A stretch of DNA of 64,000 nt. Source: DASZQL01 sp964391865 (lineage in GTDB: Bacteria > Planctomycetota > Phycisphaerae > Phycisphaerales > UBA1924). Positions 1 to 7,801 of this stretch are shown piece after piece. The stretch covers positions 248,001 through 312,000 of the forward strand of contig CAYMNQ010000003.1 of assembly GCA_964391865.1 (NCBI GenBank), in the 5' to 3' direction. Every line of letters starts with the position of its first letter. The first letter of the stretch is position 1. The position numbers and the translations under genes are program-made. The notes under the pieces are model-generated. The model saw nothing but the letters and a program-made list of their open reading frames with translations. It ran no database searches and was not told the DNA's origin.

Positions 1-297
1 GAGAGGATAAGAGTCGGAAGGGCGGAAGTCGGAAGTGGGGAGGAGACTGGGGGCTTGGGTCAGGGGACGGCGCCTTCGGGTTTCGGGGGCTCGGGGCCGC
101 GCTCGGCATCTCAGATTCGTGGGTTGACGGGTTGTGATCCGCGGCATCGTCTGGCGCACGCCGCAAGACTTGCCGGCGAACCGCGCATCGCGCACAGCGC
201 ACTCCCGTGCCGCACGCCGCAGGCCGCCCCCGCCCCCCGGTACACTCGCCCCGCCGCGGTGGTCCGTGATTGGTGCGGCTGACGAGGTGGTGTGTTC
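1..297. other. left-edge intergenic region
   Basis: No convincing gene is seen. Positions 12-36 hold a 25-base text built on GTCGGAAG that recurs exactly at 39373-39397. A -10-like TACACT lies at 241-246, and a weak ribosome site (GAGG, 284-287) precedes the carboxyltransferase gene. Confidence 0.5.
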
Positions 298-1980
298 ATG
301 GCAACGCAGACGGCATCGGTGGGTGGTTCGGCCGCTTCGGGCGGCGCGACGATCAACGCGCTCCGCGCGCTCAACGAACAGTTCCAGTCGGCCGAGCGCG
401 ATATCAGGCTCGGCGGCGGGCTGAAGGCGATCGAACGCCAGCACGAGAAGGGGCGGCTCACGGCGCGCGAGCGCGTCGAGAAGCTCGTCGACGACCCCAA
501 CGCGTTCACCGAGCTCGGCCTGTGGTGCGCTCACGGCATGTACAAAGAGCACGGCGGGGCGCCGGGCGCGGGCGTCGTCACGGGCGTCGGGCCGGTCCAC
601 GGCGTGGACTGCATGATCATCGCCAACGACGCGACGGTGAAAGCGGGCGCGTTTTTTCCGATGACGTGCAAGAAGATCATCCGCGCGCAGATGATCGCGC
701 AAATGGCGCGCCTGCCGCTGCTGTACCTGGTGGACTCCGCGGGCGTGTTCCTTCCATTGCAGGAAGATGTCTTCCCCGACACCGACGATTTCGGCAGGAT
801 TTTCCGTAATAACGCGGTGATCAGCGCGGCCGGCATCACGCAGATCGCGGCGATCATGGGTTTCTGCGTCGCCGGCGGCGGGTATCTGCCCGTGCTGTGC
901 GACACACTCCTGATGACCGAGGGCAGCGGGCTCTATCTCGCCGGTCCCGCGCTGGTGAAAGCCGCGATCGGGCAAAACGTGACCGACGAAGAACTCGGCG
1001 GCGCGAAGATGCACGCGGCGATTTCCGGCACCATCGACTTCCGCGAGAAGGATGATGAGTCCTGTCTCGAGCGCCTCCGCGCCCTGATGGAGAAGAACAA
1101 CGCCGCGCGATCCGCCTCACTCAGTACTCAGCACCCGCTCCTCAGCACTCGTTCCAGCTCCCCCGCAGCGCCCGAGCGCCCCATCGACGACCTCTACACC
1201 CTTTTCACCGACAAATCCGGCGCGCAGTACGACACGCGCCAGATCATCCGGTGCATCGTCGATGCCGGCAGCTTCGACGAGTACAAAGCCGAGTACGGCG
1301 GGTCGATCATCACCGGCTACGCGATGATCGAAGGCCGCCCGTGCGGCATCGTCGCCAATCACAAGCAAGTTTCGAAACCCGCGGGCGGCGGCATGCAGCT
1401 CGGCGGCGTGATCTATCACGACTCGGCGGACAAGGCCGCGCGCTTCATCATGGACTGCAACCAGAAGAAGCTGCCCGTCGTCTTCCTGCACGACACCACC
1501 GGCTTCATGGTCGGCAAAGAAAGCGAGCAGCACGGCATCATCCGCGCCGGCGCGAAGATGGTGAACGCGATGAGCAACACCGTCACGCCCAAGATCGTCG
1601 TGATCCTGGGCGGCAGCTACGGCGCGGGCAACTACGCGATGTGCGGACGGGCGTTCGACCCGTTCCTGTCGTACGCCTGGCCCAGCGCCAAGTGCGCGGT
1701 GATGGGCGCGGCGCAGGCGAGCGGCACGCTGGCGATGATCGAGGAAAAGAGCCGCGAGCGCAAGGGCGAGACGATCGACGAGGAAACCCACAAAGCGATT
1801 CTCGCGGCGGTGCGCGACAGCTACAACGAGCAGCAGGACATCCGCCACGGGGCCGCGCGCGGCTGGCTCGACCGCATCATCCAGCCTCACGAGACGCGGA
1901 AGGAACTCGGCGCAGCGCTGCGGATGACGGCGGGGTGGGATTATTCGAGGGAATTCAGGACGGGCGTGCTACAGGTGTGA
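298..1980 (+). CDS. acyl-CoA carboxylase carboxyltransferase (beta) subunit, methylcrotonyl-CoA type
   Basis: This is a biotin-dependent carboxyltransferase of the MCC-beta/PCC-beta family (crotonase fold, two domains). It moves CO2 from carboxybiotin to an acyl-CoA in the cytoplasm. Visible signatures are VDSAGVFLPLQ, the oxyanion glycines in VAGGGYLP in the N domain, and GGSYGAGNYAMCGRAFDP in the C domain. The DSAG/FLPLQ pattern followed by FGRIFRNN favours methylcrotonyl-CoA over propionyl-CoA. GAGG at 284-287 supports ATG 298; GTG 292 is possible. No biotin carboxylase (alpha) gene is nearby. The interdomain linker (about residues 274-290) is encoded by a repeat-like CTCAGTACTCAGCAC stretch (1117-1153). 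Confidence 0.93.
   Translation: MATQTASVGGSAASGGATINALRALNEQFQSAERDIRLGGGLKAIERQHEKGRLTARERVEKLVDDPNAFTELGLWCAHGMYKEHGGAPGAGVVTGVGPVHGVDCMIIANDATVKAGAFFPMTCKKIIRAQMIAQMARLPLLYLVDSAGVFLPLQEDVFPDTDDFGRIFRNNAVISAAGITQIAAIMGFCVAGGGYLPVLCDTLLMTEGSGLYLAGPALVKAAIGQNVTDEELGGAKMHAAISGTIDFREKDDESCLERLRALMEKNNAARSASLSTQHPLLSTRSSSPAAPERPIDDLYTLFTDKSGAQYDTRQIIRCIVDAGSFDEYKAEYGGSIITGYAMIEGRPCGIVANHKQVSKPAGGGMQLGGVIYHDSADKAARFIMDCNQKKLPVVFLHDTTGFMVGKESEQHGIIRAGAKMVNAMSNTVTPKIVVILGGSYGAGNYAMCGRAFDPFLSYAWPSAKCAVMGAAQASGTLAMIEEKSRERKGETIDEETHKAILAAVRDSYNEQQDIRHGAARGWLDRIIQPHETRKELGAALRMTAGWDYSREFRTGVLQV
1117..1153. repeat. CTCAG-type text repeat inside the carboxyltransferase linker
   Basis: CTCAGTACTCAGCAC is followed ten bases later by CTCAGCACTCG. 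It reads in frame as the low-complexity S/T/R-rich linker between the N and C crotonase domains. Its composition differs from the flanking coding sequence. I infer an intergenic-type repeat captured in frame. Confidence 0.45.
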
Positions 1981-2262
1981 AGATGTCGGACGGGCCGGCG
2001 CTCGCGGCCGAATGCTCGGCATCCCATCGCCAACCCCCTCCGAGGGAGAGGCCGTCAGTCGCCACACTTGAAGAGTTGGCCCGCCTTTGATGGACCAGGC
2101 AAGCTGGGAAATCTTGAAGATCTTTACATCCGCCTGAAGCCGCTTGCTTCCGCGGGCTGCTCGGCCAATAATTTGGAATCGAATGGGCGGTCTGTTTGGC
2201 CGCTCTGTTGAGTTTTGACCGACGGCGCGCACACGCCGGCCGGTCCCAGGAGGAAAACACGG
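1981..2262. other. intergenic region upstream of the choice-of-anchor gene
   Basis: No ORF with coding character. A CCCCTCCGAGGGAGAGG text near 2034-2052 resembles the CCCTCTCCC...GAGAGGG repeat seen in the E2 gene. A strong AGGAGG at 2248-2253 serves the downstream gene. No clear promoter was identified. Confidence 0.4.
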
Positions 2263-3174
2263 ATGCGTTTATTTGTTTGTGCTATCGGTGTCACCGCGCT
2301 GGTGACAGGGGCTGTCGCGCCGGCGAGCGGCGCGTTCATCAATCAGTTCAATCTTATCGTCACCGGCGATATGTCGCTGACTTCGGAGGTTGAAGGGCGG
2401 ACCTTCATCGGCGGGAATCTCTCCGGCGGCGGGACGTTCGGCACGATGCTGACCCCCTCGGCCGCGTTCGCGGATGTCGATGTGCTCCTGGTCGGCGGGA
2501 ACATCAACGTCTCGAACATCAATCTGAACGCGGGCGACCTTCGGCGCAGCGGCTTGCGAACGGGCGGCGTGAATTTCAACGGCGTCGGCAGCCAGGAATT
2601 TGTCGATGGCTCGGTCGCCGCGATGGTCCCCGGAGTCGCCGCCGAGCTGGCTTCGACTTCGGGCTCGCTTCAGGCGCTGGCGGCGAACAGCACCGTGACC
2701 CTGCCCTCGGACCAGCCGGGCCCGGCGACGTTCAACGCCGCCCCCGACGCCTTCGGCCGCGCGGTGTTCAACATCAACGCCGCCGAGCTGTTCACGAGCG
2801 GCCTGATCCAGTCGATCGGGCTGAACCTGAACGGCGCGACGTCGCTTGTGATCAACGTCACCGGTGCGAACGTCAACTACAACAACGGGGGCAACTTCGT
2901 CGGCGACTGGCTCACCCCCGCCGTGCGTGCGAGCGCGATCTGGAACTTCTTTGAAGCCACCAGCATTCAGATCGACCGCAACTTCAACGGCGCGATCCTG
3001 GCCCCGCAGGCGCACCTGACCAACACCACCAGCATCGACGGCTCGGTGTTCGTCGGCTCCTTCACCGGCAACGGCGAGGTTCACCTGCCGAACTACGTGG
3101 TCCCCGCGCCCGGCGCGGCGGCGCTTCTGGGCATCGCGGGCGTTGTGGCGTCGCGCCGTCGCCGCGCCGCGTAG
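2263..3174 (+). CDS. secreted choice-of-anchor A family protein with PEP-CTERM-like tail
   Basis: 303 residues starting at ATG 2263, nine bases after AGGAGG. Residues 1-22 form a signal peptide. The body (FNLIVTGDMSLTSEVEGRTF, then GGNLSGGGTFG) matches the choice-of-anchor A domain as I remember it, a beta-rich surface domain. The C-terminus, from PAPGAAALLG through a short hydrophobic stretch to RRRRAA, is a PEP-CTERM-like sorting or anchor signal (motif PxPGA rather than PEP), as is common in Phycisphaerae. The likely location is the cell surface or exterior. A strong hairpin terminator follows. The precise role is unknown. Confidence 0.8.
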   Translation: MRLFVCAIGVTALVTGAVAPASGAFINQFNLIVTGDMSLTSEVEGRTFIGGNLSGGGTFGTMLTPSAAFADVDVLLVGGNINVSNINLNAGDLRRSGLRTGGVNFNGVGSQEFVDGSVAAMVPGVAAELASTSGSLQALAANSTVTLPSDQPGPATFNAAPDAFGRAVFNINAAELFTSGLIQSIGLNLNGATSLVINVTGANVNYNNGGNFVGDWLTPAVRASAIWNFFEATSIQIDRNFNGAILAPQAHLTNTTSIDGSVFVGSFTGNGEVHLPNYVVPAPGAAALLGIAGVVASRRRRAA

Positions 3175-3205
3175 TCTTCGGGGCCCACGCATCATCATCA
3201 TGTAT

Positions 3206-3868
3206 TCAAGCGGGCGCACCGGTCGGTGCGCCCGCTTTCTCTTGATCCAGCCTGAACCGCTGTGTGAACACGGTGGCAAAGGAGAACCCCGCCACCTGCC
3301 AGAACCACACGCTCGTGAAGAGGAAGCCGATGCCGAAGAGGAACAATCCGGCGAATGAGACCGCGAGGGCCGCGAGCGCGATACCCCACGCGTGCCAGTA
3401 GGCACGACCGCCCTGCAGAACGCGCCGCATCGCCCGGAGCGGGTCGAAGATCTCGCGCGGATCGAGCGAGCGGCAGTAGTGCGACATGTACCCCGGCACC
3501 GTGACCGACGCGAGCAGCCAAAGCGCGGCACCGATCCAGTGGAGCCATGCGGAATCATTCCGCCACGCGAAGTAGTGGCACACTACCGCCGGGGCGTGAT
3601 ACTCCACCATGCCGAGGAATGTCAGAGTTCCGTGACGCAGGAGTGCCGGGTAGTTCTTCCACGCGGGCCACGCGGGGTGCCCGTGCTGCATGTGATGGGT
3701 CATCATGATCCGGTGACCCATGTTGAGGAGCCAGCCGATCACCGGCACGAGCAGCCAGACACCGCCGATGAGGACTTCACGGCGCGCGATGCGTGACTGC
3801 AGCGGAAACATGAACGCCGAACGAAGCCGCAGCGGCTCTTGGAGGGTGATCCTCTGCTCTACGTTCAC
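3206..3868 (-). CDS. DUF4013-like membrane protein
   Basis: 220 residues with several hydrophobic segments (about residues 33-50, 105-125, 165-205). The segment GWLLNMGHRIMM...PAWPAWKNYPALLRHG resembles the DUF4013 pattern (GYLxRLxR...PEWxD). The function of that family is unknown. It lies 32 bp downstream of the gamma-glutamyltransferase gene on the same strand, so co-transcription is possible. The family call is by eye. Confidence 0.6.
   Translation of the reverse strand: MNVEQRITLQEPLRLRSAFMFPLQSRIARREVLIGGVWLLVPVIGWLLNMGHRIMMTHHMQHGHPAWPAWKNYPALLRHGTLTFLGMVEYHAPAVVCHYFAWRNDSAWLHWIGAALWLLASVTVPGYMSHYCRSLDPREIFDPLRAMRRVLQGGRAYWHAWGIALAALAVSFAGLFLFGIGFLFTSVWFWQVAGFSFATVFTQRFRLDQEKAGAPTGAPA
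3208..3240 (+). terminator. intrinsic terminator, convergent genes
   Basis: A perfect 13-bp stem (3208-3220 with 3225-3237) with loop GGTC is followed by TTTCTCTT. It ends the 2263-3174 gene and overlaps the last codons of the convergent minus-strand gene. Confidence 0.85.
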
Positions 3869-3900
3869 CGATCCACCTCATATGTGTGCAGGAATCGTGC

Positions 3901-5634
3901 TCAATACCCCTTCGCATACCCGTCCTTCCGCGACTCGCTCGCGCCGGTGTACGCCCCAGTCTTCCCGTCGCGCATGATCGCCTGGTACCCACCAAACACC
4001 GCGCGATTCGCGGGTTTGAGCGTGTGCCCGCGATTCGCAAGTTCGTCGAGCGTTGTCTGCGGGAATCCGGGTTCGAGGTTGAGCACCCCGCCGTCGGCCA
4101 TCGGTTTCACCGCGCCCTGCGGCTCGGTGCTGCCGTCGTGGTGAATCCGCGGCGTGTCGCCCGCTTGTTGAAGACTCATGCCGAAGTCGATGAGGTTCAC
4201 CACGATCTGCGCGTGCCCCTGCGGCTGCATCGCGCCGCCCATCACGCCGAAGCTGATCCACGGCTCGCCGCCCACCGTGATGAACGCGGGGATGATCGTG
4301 TGGAACGGGCGCTTGCCCGGCGCAAAGACATTCGGGTGATCTTCAACGAGCGCGAACTGCTCGCCGCGGTCTTGCAGGATGAAGCCGAGACCTGTTGAAG
4401 CGCCGTCCTCGCCCATCGGCGCCATGCCCGACCCCATGCCGCGGTAGTTCGACTGGATGAGCGAGACCATCATGCCCTTCTCGTCCGCGACGGTCAGGTA
4501 GATCGTGTCCGCGCCGCCCGGCGGCATCATCCCCGGCTCGACCGCGATCGCCGCGCGCGTCATGTCGATCAGCCCGGCCCGCTCCTTCGCGTACGTCTTG
4601 TTCAGCAACCGCTTCAGCGGCGCGACGGCGAATGCCGGGTCCGCGTAGTACCGCGCGCGGTCCTCGAACGCCAGCTTCTTGGCTTCGACGAACAGATGCA
4701 CATAGTCCGGCGTGCCCCACCCGAGCGACTTCACGTCGAACGTTTCGAGGATGTTGAGAATCTGCAGCGCCGCGATGCCCTGCCCGTTCGGCGGCAATTC
4801 CCACACGTCGTAGCCGCGGTAGTTGGTCGAAACGGGCGTGACCCACTCGCCCGAGTGCGCCGCGAAGTCCTCGGCTTTCAGAAACCCGCCCTGCGCTGCG
4901 AGGTACGACTCGATGATCTGCGGGACTTCCCCTTTATAGAAGCCATCGCGCCCGCACGCGGCAATGGTGCTGAGCGTGCGCCCAAGGTTGGTGTTGCGCC
5001 AAGTCTCGCCCGCTTTCGGCGCGCGACCATCAATGGAGAACTGCTCGGCGACGCCCGAGAACTTCTTCAGCACTTCAAGGTTCCGCTGCCACCCGTCCGC
5101 GATCACTTCCGTCACCGCGAAACCCTCGTTCGCGTACCGGATCGCCGGCGCGAGCACGTCTTTCATCGGCAGCACGCCGAACTTGCCGTGCAGCGCGAAC
5201 CAGCCGTCGACGCAGCCGGGGACGGTGACGGGCAGAGGTCCGTGCGCCGGGATGCGCTCGAGCCCGCGCTCGCGCAGCACCGCGCGGAGCTGCTCGAGCG
5301 TAACCGACTTGGGCGAGCGCCCCGAGCCGTTGTAGCCGCGGAGTTGTTTGTTCGCGGGGTCCCACACCATCGCGAAGAGATCGCCGCCGATGCCGCAGCC
5401 GGTCGGCTCCATGAGCCCGAGGCACGCGTTGGCGGCGATCGCCGCGTCCACCGCGCTCCCGCCCGCGCGCATAATCTCGAGCGCCGTCTCGGTGGCGAGC
5501 GGGTGACTCGTCGCCGCCATCGCGCGCGGGGCGAGCGCTTCCGGGCGCGTGGCGACCGGGACTTCGGGCGGCGCAGCATGCGCCGCGACGGTGACCAGCA
5601 TGACGGTGAGCACGGCAATCATCGAGTGGGTCAT
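3901..5634 (-). CDS. ggt: gamma-glutamyltransferase, exported
   Basis: 577 residues. The enzyme hydrolyses or transfers the gamma-glutamyl group of glutathione and related peptides outside the cytoplasmic membrane. Residues 1-20 form a signal peptide. The N-terminal large-subunit motif (ATSHPLATETALEIMRAGGSAVDAAIA) and substrate pocket are clear. The autoprocessing nucleophile is predicted to be Thr377 in ADTIYLTVADEKG, aligned with TTHYSVVD of E. coli Ggt. The glycine-rich GVMGGAMQPQGHAQ near the end is typical. Start: ATG 5634 with GAGGTG immediately upstream gives a very short spacer, so ATG 5622 is an alternative. Length is normal. Confidence 0.9.
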   Translation of the reverse strand: MTHSMIAVLTVMLVTVAAHAAPPEVPVATRPEALAPRAMAATSHPLATETALEIMRAGGSAVDAAIAANACLGLMEPTGCGIGGDLFAMVWDPANKQLRGYNGSGRSPKSVTLEQLRAVLRERGLERIPAHGPLPVTVPGCVDGWFALHGKFGVLPMKDVLAPAIRYANEGFAVTEVIADGWQRNLEVLKKFSGVAEQFSIDGRAPKAGETWRNTNLGRTLSTIAACGRDGFYKGEVPQIIESYLAAQGGFLKAEDFAAHSGEWVTPVSTNYRGYDVWELPPNGQGIAALQILNILETFDVKSLGWGTPDYVHLFVEAKKLAFEDRARYYADPAFAVAPLKRLLNKTYAKERAGLIDMTRAAIAVEPGMMPPGGADTIYLTVADEKGMMVSLIQSNYRGMGSGMAPMGEDGASTGLGFILQDRGEQFALVEDHPNVFAPGKRPFHTIIPAFITVGGEPWISFGVMGGAMQPQGHAQIVVNLIDFGMSLQQAGDTPRIHHDGSTEPQGAVKPMADGGVLNLEPGFPQTTLDELANRGHTLKPANRAVFGGYQAIMRDGKTGAYTGASESRKDGYAKGY

Positions 5635-5696
5635 CACCTCAGTATGACGCGCGGGCCGCGCCGATGGAAGCATGTCAGTCAGTCGGGCAAGGCATG

Positions 5697-5731
5697 AAAA
5701 AGGCCGGCCCCGCGATGTGCGAGGGCCGGCC
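5697..5731 (-). terminator. intrinsic terminator of the Cys-rich protein gene
   Basis: On the minus strand a 9-bp G+C stem (5731-5723 with 5710-5702) is followed by TTTTT (5701-5697). It lies downstream of the 5773-7608 gene. Confidence 0.8.
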
Positions 5732-5772
5732 GATGGGGAGAGCTGTTCACTTTGAGCCAAGCCTCGCCCGGA

Positions 5773-7608
5773 TTACGGGCACCGCGGCAGCGGCCCGCAC
5801 GGGCCCGAAGGCACAAGCGAACCAAAGCCCTGAGCGATCGCCCCGCAACGGAGCACTTCGCCGAGCTGCGAGACATCGGGGTAGTACACGGTGATCCCGC
5901 CGTTGTTCACTTCGATGACGCCCTGGTAGACAGTGATCAATTCCGGCAGACCGGTGGCGACACCCGAGGTGACGCGCAGGCCCGCGAAGCCGAGCTTGCC
6001 CGGCCACATCGGGTTGGGGATGCCGCCCGGCGCCGCGGCGATGGCCGCGTTCAGTCGGCAGTTGATCTCGGCAACATCGCTCGGAGCCGCGGTCCACTCC
6101 GGGTCGTAGCGGCCGGAGTAGTACAGCACGGAGAGGCGTGCTTCGTTCGACGGCACACCGAGCTCGACGGGCTCGTCCGCATCAGCAGCCGAGCCTTCGC
6201 GCACCGTGACCGCGGCGGGAACGCACATGAACCCGCAGAAATCCGTGTAGCCCGTGCCCGCGGCATCCATGGGGTCAAAGCGCCGGTCCGCCGTGCGCGG
6301 ATCGGTGATCACATTGCCCGCGGTGTCGAGATTGGTCACCGGCGTGGTGCCCGGCTTGTGCGACCACGTACCGTCGCCGTTCTGGCGGTACCAGTGATAG
6401 TCGTCGCCGGGACCAACGACGAGGGCGACGAGGCACGCGCCGTTCGGGCACGCGGGGAACATCCCGGCCGGCGCATCACCGATGAAGATCAGCCCGTCGC
6501 AGATCGCGGAGTTCTTCACATCCTGGCAGTCGATCGTGGCGTACTGACGGCCACACGCGAGGCCGGGCTGCGCCTTGATCGGCGCCGGGGCGGCGGGCTG
6601 CTTGCGGTTCGTGCCGTAGTTGTAGCAGTTGTTGCGGTCCTGGAAATTCGGCGCGCCGTTGCCGTTCCAGTTGTTCGGTTGCATCGGCGCGAGGCCCGCG
6701 TCCGCGTTGGCGGGGCACATCGGTGCCGCGGGGGCCGGGCCGCACATGCACATGAAGTCGATCTCGCCGTTTGGCACCATCCCGCCCATCCCGTCAGGGA
6801 TCATGACTGGCATCTGGATCAGGTTGCACACCTGCCCGGGCGGGCAATCTCCAACGCACTGCGGCACGCCGCCTGGCGCGATCACACGGCACGGATTCCC
6901 GTTCCAAGGCACGCAGGCACAGTCCTGCACCGTGATGTTCCCCATCAGATCCTTGCGGATCTTGGTGATGACGCAGCACTGCCCGGGCGGGCACACGCCC
7001 ACGCACGTGTCGGGCGTCGTTCCCGGCCCGCAGAACGACGTGCCCGGCACGACGCACACGCACTCGTAGCAGATCGTGCCGTCAATGTTCGCCGTGGTCT
7101 GAATCGCGCATTCCAGCCCGGGCGGGCAGGTGCCAGTGCAGATGACGCCCGCGCCGCCGCTGAAGATCGGGCGGCACGCGTCGGGCGGCAGGCAGGCGCA
7201 CGCCGCGGGCTCGAACGAGCCGTCGACTCGCCGGATGTATTTCGTAACGTCGCAGGTGTAGCCGGGGATCGTGCACGCGCCGCTGCAGAACCCGCCCTCG
7301 AAGAGCTCGCAGGTGTCGCACGCGCGGCCCCACTCGGCGATGACGCGCGCGATATCGGAGAGCGAAATGAACCCGTTCCCGTTGGCATCGCCCATCGTGC
7401 CGGGCGGGACGGTCTCGCCCCAGTGAATCGTGATCAGCGCGATATCTCCCAGACCCACAATCCCGTCATGGTCAACATCGCCGACGCACGGCGCGCCGGT
7501 CGGACCGCGCTCGCCGGCGTGGCTCGGCGTTGCCGCGGTGCTCGCGAAACCGAGAGCCAAACACAACGGCGCCCATTGCAACAACGATCCTCTCTTCTTC
7601 CTCATCAT
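5773..7608 (-). CDS. secreted Cys-rich protein with dockerin-like repeats and a C/H-containing C-terminal domain
   Basis: 611 residues. AGGAGA precedes ATG 7608. After a signal peptide come two dockerin-like GDxNxDG loops (about residues 43-94). Next are three CxGxCPPGxxC repeats (GTCPPGLEC, GVCPPGQCC, GDCPPGQVC). From about residue 300 follows a domain with NCYNYG, a Pro/Gly-rich linker, GDDYHWYRQNGDGTWSHKPG, DPRTADRR and CGFMCV. Similar NCY...DYHWYR...SHKPG proteins occur in other bacteria as far as I recall, without a settled function. The conserved Cys, His and Asp suggest a papain-like or NlpC-like fold, which is inference only. A terminator follows. Confidence 0.7.
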   Translation of the reverse strand: MMRKKRGSLLQWAPLCLALGFASTAATPSHAGERGPTGAPCVGDVDHDGIVGLGDIALITIHWGETVPPGTMGDANGNGFISLSDIARVIAEWGRACDTCELFEGGFCSGACTIPGYTCDVTKYIRRVDGSFEPAACACLPPDACRPIFSGGAGVICTGTCPPGLECAIQTTANIDGTICYECVCVVPGTSFCGPGTTPDTCVGVCPPGQCCVITKIRKDLMGNITVQDCACVPWNGNPCRVIAPGGVPQCVGDCPPGQVCNLIQMPVMIPDGMGGMVPNGEIDFMCMCGPAPAAPMCPANADAGLAPMQPNNWNGNGAPNFQDRNNCYNYGTNRKQPAAPAPIKAQPGLACGRQYATIDCQDVKNSAICDGLIFIGDAPAGMFPACPNGACLVALVVGPGDDYHWYRQNGDGTWSHKPGTTPVTNLDTAGNVITDPRTADRRFDPMDAAGTGYTDFCGFMCVPAAVTVREGSAADADEPVELGVPSNEARLSVLYYSGRYDPEWTAAPSDVAEINCRLNAAIAAAPGGIPNPMWPGKLGFAGLRVTSGVATGLPELITVYQGVIEVNNGGITVYYPDVSQLGEVLRCGAIAQGFGSLVPSGPCGPLPRCP

Positions 7609-7747
7609 GGTCCTTCTCCTGTACTGCTCAGGGGGTCACGCGGCCGCACACCGCTCGAGCGCGTGGCGATCCGCACCTTTCAGAAGCGACGGACGAACAC
7701 GCCGCTCACGCGCCGTGTGCTATTTCGCTGTGATACGATCGCAACCC

Positions 7748-7768
7748 AAACCGCATCCCTGATGCGGT
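7748..7768 (-). terminator. possible weak terminator or hairpin
   Basis: ACCGCATC cct GATGCGGT (7750-7768) forms an 8-bp stem, and on the minus strand it is followed by TTTGGGTT. It lies 33 bp past the stop of the site-2 protease gene. Confidence 0.5.
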
Positions 7769-7801
7769 CCGCCGAGGGAAGCCGCTTGTGCTCCCCGCGG
7801 T

